A stretch of 64,000 nucleotides of DNA from Panopea generosa (taxonomy: Eukaryota; Mollusca; Bivalvia; Adapedonta; Hiatellidae). The stretch lies in NCBI GenBank assembly GCA_029582155.1, contig CM055911.1, positions 50,777,419 to 50,841,418 of the forward strand, in the 5' to 3' direction. Both the position numbers and the translations under genes were made by a program. Each line of letters opens with the position of its first letter. The stretch's first letter is position 1. Below are positions 1 to 64,000 of this stretch, one piece after another. The notes under the pieces were generated by a model. It worked only from the letters and a program-made list of their open reading frames with translations, searched no databases and was not told the origin of the DNA.

Positions 1-1204
1 GAGTTGTAAGTACTTATCAATTATCAAGGAAGAATTGAATCAGGCAACTGAACTAGTTACTTTCTTGTGTCTGATTATTTCATTTCAAGGGCAAACTAAA
101 GAAACTCCCATTATGAGGCTAATAGATTTCATACTTGACTAAGCACATTTTAGATACTAAATATGTATGTCAATATGTATAAAAAGAACTATCTCTCCAC
201 TATTGGACTTAAACTGTTATTTTCTTGATTAAATTAATCACCAAATGTCATTAATTCTTTGTGGCTCTGTTTAATAAGGAAATAATGTTTATTTAATTTT
301 TTCTTTTACTTGTATAATAATTGCTTGATTATGATTGGTGTGAACTTCTTTCTTTTTGATAATAGTGTCTTCTAGGGCCATAGCAGAGATCAGGTTAATT
401 GAAAATAGGTCTCAGTTTCCTAGTATTTATAGAGTTCTTGAACCTATACCTAACCGAGGTAATGGTGTTGTTTGGACAAATGTCTGTTTTGTTGTCTGTC
501 ATTCTATGAATATGGTAAATAAAAAGCACAGCTCTAGGTTTCAGTGTCAATATAAACACTGGATAAATAAGTAATTATATATTTATATAATATATATATA
601 TATTACATTTATAAGTCTAATTTAGCTCTGGATATCTAGAACACAATAAATTATGTTATTATTTTTTTGCCATTTCTGTCATTTTCTATAATGTTAAAAA
701 AAAATGAAAAAATCTGAAAGTTATACTGATATATATATATATACAAAAACTCAGAAAACAACACCTAATGCAATATTGTTTTTCAAATCATCAGACCTTC
801 TTGTGACTCTTAAAGTATTTATACTGTTCTTGTATTAGTACAGCAGTATAAATGCTTTAGCATTTTGAGTTGTTTAAGGCTCAGTTTGTAATTGCCTACT
901 TTTTATAAATGTATATCTCAAATAGCCAATTCATTTGTATACCCTTGGCACATGTACAGTATACATACACAGTGTATTGTGTTTGTATAGATTACATTGT
1001 AGGGAGCATTTTCAATCAAATATTGTTGTTGTTTTTTTGGCAAATATTGATAATTTACTGTGAATGCTTCTTTTTTTTTGTGTGTGTGTTTTCTTCAATT
1101 ACATGGCATACACATGCATAAATTTTTATGGCAAAGTGTGTTTAATAGGTCATTATTATCCCTTGGTGAAATGTTAATTGTCAAGTTTCTAGATTCTATT
1201 AAGG

Positions 1205-1475
1205 TTCTGGTTCAACCAACATATGATTGTCACTGTCAATTAAGTGTTTAATTACTGTCAATGGTCATGATCATATAAACATATACTTGTCCCTGTCTAG
1301 TTTATGTTAAAGGTCATGGCAACATCAAAATATAACTGTTCTTGTTAAGTGTCTAGTTTATATTTAAGGTCATCAACAGCAACATTAAACTATAATGGCC
1401 ACTGTCAACTGTCTAGTTTATGTTGAAGGTAATGGCCATACAAAATATAATTATCCCAGTGTCTAGATTATGTTT
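1205..1475. repeat. Tandem repeat, about 55-60 bp unit, 4-5 diverged copies
   Basis: The words GTCTAGTTTATGTT, AAAGGTCATGGC and AAAATATAA recur at 1295, 1351, 1411 and 1461 with spacings of 56, 60 and 50 bp. Confidence 0.75.
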
Positions 1476-1538
1476 TCATAACGAGTCAAGTTTAAATGAG
1501 TTTTTACAGCACTGCCTTGTTGGCAATACACTTCTAAG

Positions 1539-1715
1539 TACAGTCAACCCAGTCTTAAGCAGCTATGGGAAGGAGCAAAGTGGTATTTTAAGACAGGTTG
1601 TTGCTTAATACAGGTTAATTTGCTTTGAAAGTATTGAAATGGAAAATAGTAAATGTGGCTGCTTTAGACAAGTGGTTGCTCAATAGAGGTGACCACTAAC
1701 ACAGGTTTGATTGTA
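1539..1715 (-). mobile_element. MITE-like element, family M1 (copy 1)
   Basis: Inverted ends TACAGTCAACCCAGTCTTAAG and ACAGGTTTGATTGTA flank 177 bp. The inside contains TTAAGACAGGTTGTTGCTTAA and a CTGCTTTAGACAAG word. It is the same element as at 42022 and 60725, but in opposite orientation. Confidence 0.75.
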
Positions 1716-2484
1716 GTTGTTTTCTTCAGAAGAGTTCCTTAAAGTTTGAAATCCAGAATGTTTTTTTTTTCAATTTAATCTTTTAAATTGAAATGATCAG
1801 CTTGTACACTGTTTGAATATTCATATACATATCTCAGATAAGCAACAGGGATTGGATGACAGCCAGGCATATGATGGATTTGGTAAGAAATCAACAGTTA
1901 CAAACATATACACTGTTTAGCAGAACACAAAATGGCGATGGGTTTCTTCCTAGTTACAATCACATATTTTTTCTTTCGATATATTCAAAGTTTTTAAGGT
2001 GCATGTTCATAATTATGCAACAAATAAAGCATGATTAAGAGAGGGAATCATTTGAAGATTTGATGTTTTGATAATAATAATCTAATGAACATGTTTAGAA
2101 AATATTATATACTTTTACATTTAACATGGTTTGAAGCAGAAAACAGTTATTGTACATGTAAAAAAGCACTTTCTGTTCTAATTACAATACTTAGTTACAT
2201 AAAGTTGACAGCTTCATATTCAAATGACAGTTTAAAACTTTTCCCACTTTAATGTAGTCTTATTTGCCACGGCATAATCTGTCATTTTATTTTTTCAAAC
2301 AAATGTTTAATTACATCAAATTATACTCCAACCATATTACTTAAATACTTACAGTTTAAGTATAGAAAGAATCTTATTTGGTAAACAGAAAAACAGAAAT
2401 GCTTAAGTCATAATGTCTTGATTTCTTTAGCAGAAATGTATTAGAATAACTGTCAATGGGTAATGGTTTCATAAAACTTCTTCC

Positions 2485-2590
2485 CAGTTAGCACAGTCTT
2501 TATCTTGAAAAAAAATCTCATTCAGCACAGTCTTTATCTTGCAAATTAAATCTCATTCAGCACTCTTAATATCTTGCAAATGAAATTGGT
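2485..2590. repeat. Short tandem repeat, about 37 bp unit, 3 copies
   Basis: CAGCACAGTCTTTATCTTG followed by AAATCTCATT is repeated, with the third copy diverged (TTAATATCTTGCAAATG). Confidence 0.8.
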
Positions 2591-2724
2591 TACTTGTACA
2601 TACAATTGAATTTTTACGTTGTTACTTTTTTTTGGAAAATTTGCTTTTAAATGTAATAGCACTGTGTGATCTACATGTTACATCACAGTACAATAGTACA
2701 CATATGTATATATCATACTGTATT

Positions 2725-2905
2725 CATTCAATAATCTCTCTACTGTATTTGTATATAAATAAATCATTTTTCTTTTCACTATATTTGTACATATTCAGTA
2801 TTCTCTATACTGTATTTATACATGTATTCTCTATACTGTATTTATATATGTATTCTCTGTGCTATATTTATATATACTTCATATTTTCTGTGCTATATTT
2901 ATGTA
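2725..2905. repeat. Tandem repeat, about 28 bp unit, 5-6 copies
   Basis: Units of the form TATTCTCTATACTGTATTTA plus TATATG recur. The open frame across it (Tyr/Ile/Leu-rich) is a by-product of the repeat. Confidence 0.75.
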
Positions 2906-3765
2906 TTTGTGACACAGATTGCACCAATTGTCAAATTAGTCTCACCAAATGTATTGTATGTTGATCACAGTCTTTATTGTATGCCTACACCTCTGGTGTT
3001 TTCATTAGATTCCGTCAGGGTGTTATGACGTTTTCTTTAAAAAATTATCGGTACTTCAAGAAATATTCTTTTTTGAATATCTGAATAGGAAAAAAGCAGA
3101 TTTTGCTGTCACATATCTGACAAAATGTAAATCCTCATCATTTTAGGTGGATTAATATATAGCTGACAGTTAAGGATAGGTGTATATATGTGTTCTTGTT
3201 TCAGACTGTTTTAACTAAACTTGCAAACTTTTAATGGAGAGTGGGCACTAGCTGCACACCCATAAATTAGTTAGTCATCCAGAAACAAAGATGAAAATTA
3301 ATAAAAATCAGCAAGTTTGTGGTTGAATTTTATACCTACATGTATACATCTTTTTTTAATGTCCCCATGAATTGAATATTTATTCAAATGTGATCAGCTT
3401 TTCAAGCATGATAGACAGCATGTGTCCGTGTTTTTGTTTTGGCACACTTAGATTGTCTGACTTTTTAGATAAAGAGGACATTGTTGTAGATATGTTATAG
3501 CACTGTTCTTGGTTTATTGGCTACCTTTTATGTCTCCGGTGAGATTAATCAATGGTCTTCTTAGATAATCGGTGTTGCAAAAAATTAAATATTTATTGGT
3601 GACAGTTGTTTATTTGGGCGAGGGAATAGCTATAATTTGCATCAGCACCTGATATAAAGGCAGATGCAGGGCGGCTTGAATTTTATATTAATTCTCATAT
3701 AAATTTAGACTCCCCATGATCGTAATGCAAATCAAGAAAATCTCATAACAATACAACATACATTC

Positions 3766-3926
3766 AGCAGGGCTGTCATTAGAAGCCAGGGTTTTCCCCC
3801 AGCTATTTTTACTTGAACACCCGGCTATTTTCAGCTGAATTTCTTACGTTTTTGCAAAGGACCCCAGACCCCATTTTTACTTTTTCCTTTCCCCTTCCTA
3901 CTTCAAAACTTAATGAAAGCCCTGCT
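3766..3926. mobile_element. MITE-like element with 16-bp inverted ends
   Basis: Left end AGCAGGGCTGTCATTA and right end TAATGAAAGCCCTGCT are inverted repeats with one mismatch. The interior is C/T-rich and non-coding. Confidence 0.7.
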
Positions 3927-5061
3927 TCAATAGATCAAAAAGGAAGCGGCCATATTTAGAACAATTTGATATATTTGGGGTTTTCCCTAACAATTATAGT
4001 AGTACATAACTATTATCAATAACATTGTTGATCGAATAGAGGCTTTCAAGTCAATGGTAAATGAGGCATTATTCACCTTTGTAATTTAAATAAACGTGTA
4101 TAAATATTAATGTGATACAATGCAACATCTCTCTAACATGGGTCCGCGTAAATATTTATGTATTACATTTGATCCATAATAGTCGTATACTCGCAGGCAT
4201 CATTCAAGCACCATCGAAAGACACAATGCTCAGAGATAGTATGATGTAATGGTACTGCTCTGGTTCATTAATATTCGTGTCTCAATTTGTCATTATCTCT
4301 ACGAAATCTATAAATTTATACGTTTTTAAGCTGAGAATGTGAACCTTGTGCCGTGTCATTAGAATACAGTTTCTGTATTAGTCTCATGCTTATTGCTGAC
4401 ATTGTTTAGTTTTTAATTTAACTTGGCAGGATAAAATAATATGCCAGTAAGCTCTGATTGAACCCTTGACCTGATATTGACTTATTAAATACTAAACTAA
4501 TTTATAAGTAATTGTGAAACTGATTCTCTGCTTGATTTATTTCAAAATGATTATGTAAAGTTAGAGCTGTTTAGCTGAAGATTTAGATATGCTGTGAACA
4601 TATTTTAATATTTTTTTTACAATGAAATGCAGTATAACTTCGATAACTCGAACCCAAAAGGACAGTAAAAAATGGTTAAGGGTTGTTCAAGCCAAGTATT
4701 GTTCAGTATCATACCATACATGTATATACATCCGAAATGGAATTGTTCAAGCTATATGTAGTGTGTTCCAACCATCCATGGTTTGAGCCAATATGGATAT
4801 ATGCCATTTACTATCTGAAATGTGTTGAAAATAGCGTTAAAAAAAGAGAGAAAAAAAGAAACAAAAGAAACAAAGAAATCTTGCTTGAGTGGGGGTAAAA
4901 TACATAAGTTGAGATGTTTAGTGAATCAATGCACTATTCAAGTGTATGCTGCAGAATGAATGTTAAGATTAATCATTCTGTAGTATTACTTTACACTACC
5001 TTTTACTATTGTTCAGTATTCCGACATGTTATTGATCACCTATATATATATCAACGCTCAG

Positions 5062-5085
5062 TCCACCCAGATGATGACATTCAGG
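5062..5085 (+). CDS. Possible short exon upstream of e1
   Basis: Between AG (5060-5061) and a donor gtaaag (5086), the frame reads HPDDDIQ and joins e1 in phase (G|GA) to give IQGESKRRR. The intron to e1 would be only 87 bp, shorter than all others here, so this is weak. Confidence 0.25.
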
Positions 5086-5172
5086 GTAAAGTCTGTTTTA
5101 AAGTAAGGATTCCAATCAGCTATTAAATCCAGAGAGTCCTGTATTTATATTTGCATTATTTATTTATCACAG

Positions 5173-63097
<57,925 letters not shown>

Positions 63098-63484
63098 GTG
63101 AGATTATAAATACAACAGGGTGTGCAATCAACGTGTTACTTTGTATTGTATAAAAAAAATTTATCAACAATTTCCATCTTCCAATATAAATTGAAAGTTT
63201 AAGCTTGACTTTTATATTGTTGAATTTGCAAATAGCACATGTTGGTCTGAGTCTGTATTTGCAAATGGAATCATTGACCATTATCCATACTTCAGAGTTA
63301 GGTTAAGGTCGTTATGTTCCCTTCGTTCGAGAAATGGTGAAGTAGCATTATGCGTTACCTGTCTGTTTGTTCCTTAAATTGGTTTCAGATGAATAACTTC
63401 TGAAAGTGTCATTGTACTTAATTATTGGTGCGAAGTAGTATAATTATAGAATACGGGCTAAATTTGATACTTGCCAACGTTGGC

Positions 63485-63590
63485 TATATTTTACAGGAGT
63501 TATGACCCCTTTTGTACTTAATTTCTGGTAAAATTTGCATATTGTGGGGACATCAATGTTCTATAGACACAGTTTCAAAAATAAAAAAAT
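63485..63590 (+). repeat. Dispersed repeat R3 (copy 3)
   Basis: ATTTTACAGGAGTTATGACC, CCTTTTGTACTTAATTTCTG, GGGGACATCAATGTTCTATA. Confidence 0.65.
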
Positions 63591-63689
63591 AACAGTGTAA
63601 AATCCACAACAACATTTTGCTTGATGGTGTCTATATAACTAGGCTTTGGTAAGTAAAATACCATGTAATTTAGTATTTCAGAATTAAGC

Positions 63690-63870
63690 AGGATGGTAGT
63701 GTAGTGGATGTTGACTGTTTACGCCAGAGGTTGGGTTTGATTCCCAGCTCGACCCAATGACTCTATATAACACTCAGTACTGGTTTTACCCAGGAAGTGG
63801 ACTCCAGGGCAGTTCAGGTTAAGTCTAAGCTTTCATTGCAATCAAGCTAAACAAATAAGTATAAACTAGT
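63690..63870 (+). mobile_element. SINE (type A), well preserved
   Basis: GGTAGTGTAGTGGATGTTGA, CCAGAGGTTGGGTTTGATTC, CAGTACTGGTTTTACCCAGG, tail TCTAAGCTTTCATTGCAATC. The best match to the copy at 47841. Confidence 0.8.
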
Positions 63871-64000
63871 TTTTCAGTATATTTCACTTATTTCATGATG
63901 TTTAAATAAATAGAATACAAGGCGGTAAGCTAATTATGAGTCAATTAGCCAATCTTTTATTCAACTTAAGCTGATAATTAACAAATTAATATAAAACATG

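Larger units (their letters stand above)
1..5172. other. 5' region of the locus: first intron(s) or upstream sequence, no certain exon
   Basis: AT-rich sequence with no exon I can tie to dynein. The window opens with gagtt followed by a textbook donor (gtaagtac at 6), so an upstream exon may end at base 5. Short AT runs occur at 575-605 and 727-743. Other contents are listed separately: two MITE-like elements, three short tandem arrays and a possible micro first exon. Confidence 0.5.
63098..64000. other. Start of the intron after e56
   Basis: Contains repeat R3 (63485) and a SINE (63690). No further dynein exon is visible before the window ends. Confidence 0.8.

Noticed and set aside
5017..5085. 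69-nt first exon starting after TTGTTCAG
   Set aside because: The encoded VFRHVIDHLYIYQRS does not look like a dynein tail; kept only as a weak 24-nt alternative.

Overview
The window is a piece of an animal nuclear genome. It is AT-rich, has canonical GT-AG introns and carries many short dispersed repeats. The repeat style (tRNA-derived SINEs, small inverted-repeat elements, TACATGTA words) suggests a mollusc, probably a bivalve; that is an inference. One large gene on the + strand fills nearly the whole window: an axonemal dynein heavy chain of the single-headed inner-arm type, best matching DNAH7. I traced 56 exons from 5173 to 63097. Every junction keeps the reading frame, and together they give 3307 complete codons. 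The first coding exon(s) lie upstream of 5173 or outside the window. The C-terminal end (rest of AAA6 and the C-terminal domain) lies past 64000. Residue numbers in this answer count from the first complete codon at 5175.

Protein layout: a basic N-terminal tail (e1-e11); the DHC_N2/linker region (e12-e20); AAA1 with GPAGTGKT and CFDEFNRI (e21-e25); AAA2 with GEPFGGKT (e26-e31); AAA3 with GPTGTGKS (e32-e37); a canonical EF-hand loop just before AAA4 (e38); AAA4 with GVGGSGRQS (e39-e43); the coiled-coil stalk with the microtubule-binding tip (e44-e47); AAA5 (e48-e52) and the start of AAA6 (e53-e56). The product would be the ATP-driven motor of an inner dynein arm in cilia and sperm flagella, with a possible calcium input through the EF-hand.

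The introns hold the unexpected material. The intron between e41 and e42 (AAA4) contains three short exon-like blocks at 48210, 48774 and 49286. All are phase-compatible and all end in GA|gtaagt, so they look like alternative cassette microexons encoding charged inserts. The same intron holds a possible alternative terminal exon with stop and AATAAA. The intron before e52 is an array of 48-bp-register copies of e52's own 3' splice site and first codons. The intron before e49 is a 30-bp minisatellite that runs into, and forms part of, the real acceptor. The acceptor of e26 also appears to be duplicated 70 bp upstream.

Mobile elements: a 5'-truncated, decayed LINE fragment on the - strand (about 62245-62940); several inverted-repeat MITE-like families (3766; 1539/42022/60725; 8313; 37272/42522; 34975/57987, the last with TTAA ends; 37632); two or three tRNA-derived SINE families in many copies; and other repeated blocks. 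No second protein-coding gene, true tRNA, rRNA or CRISPR was found. Introns without a named element show only AT-rich sequence with no structure I can support.
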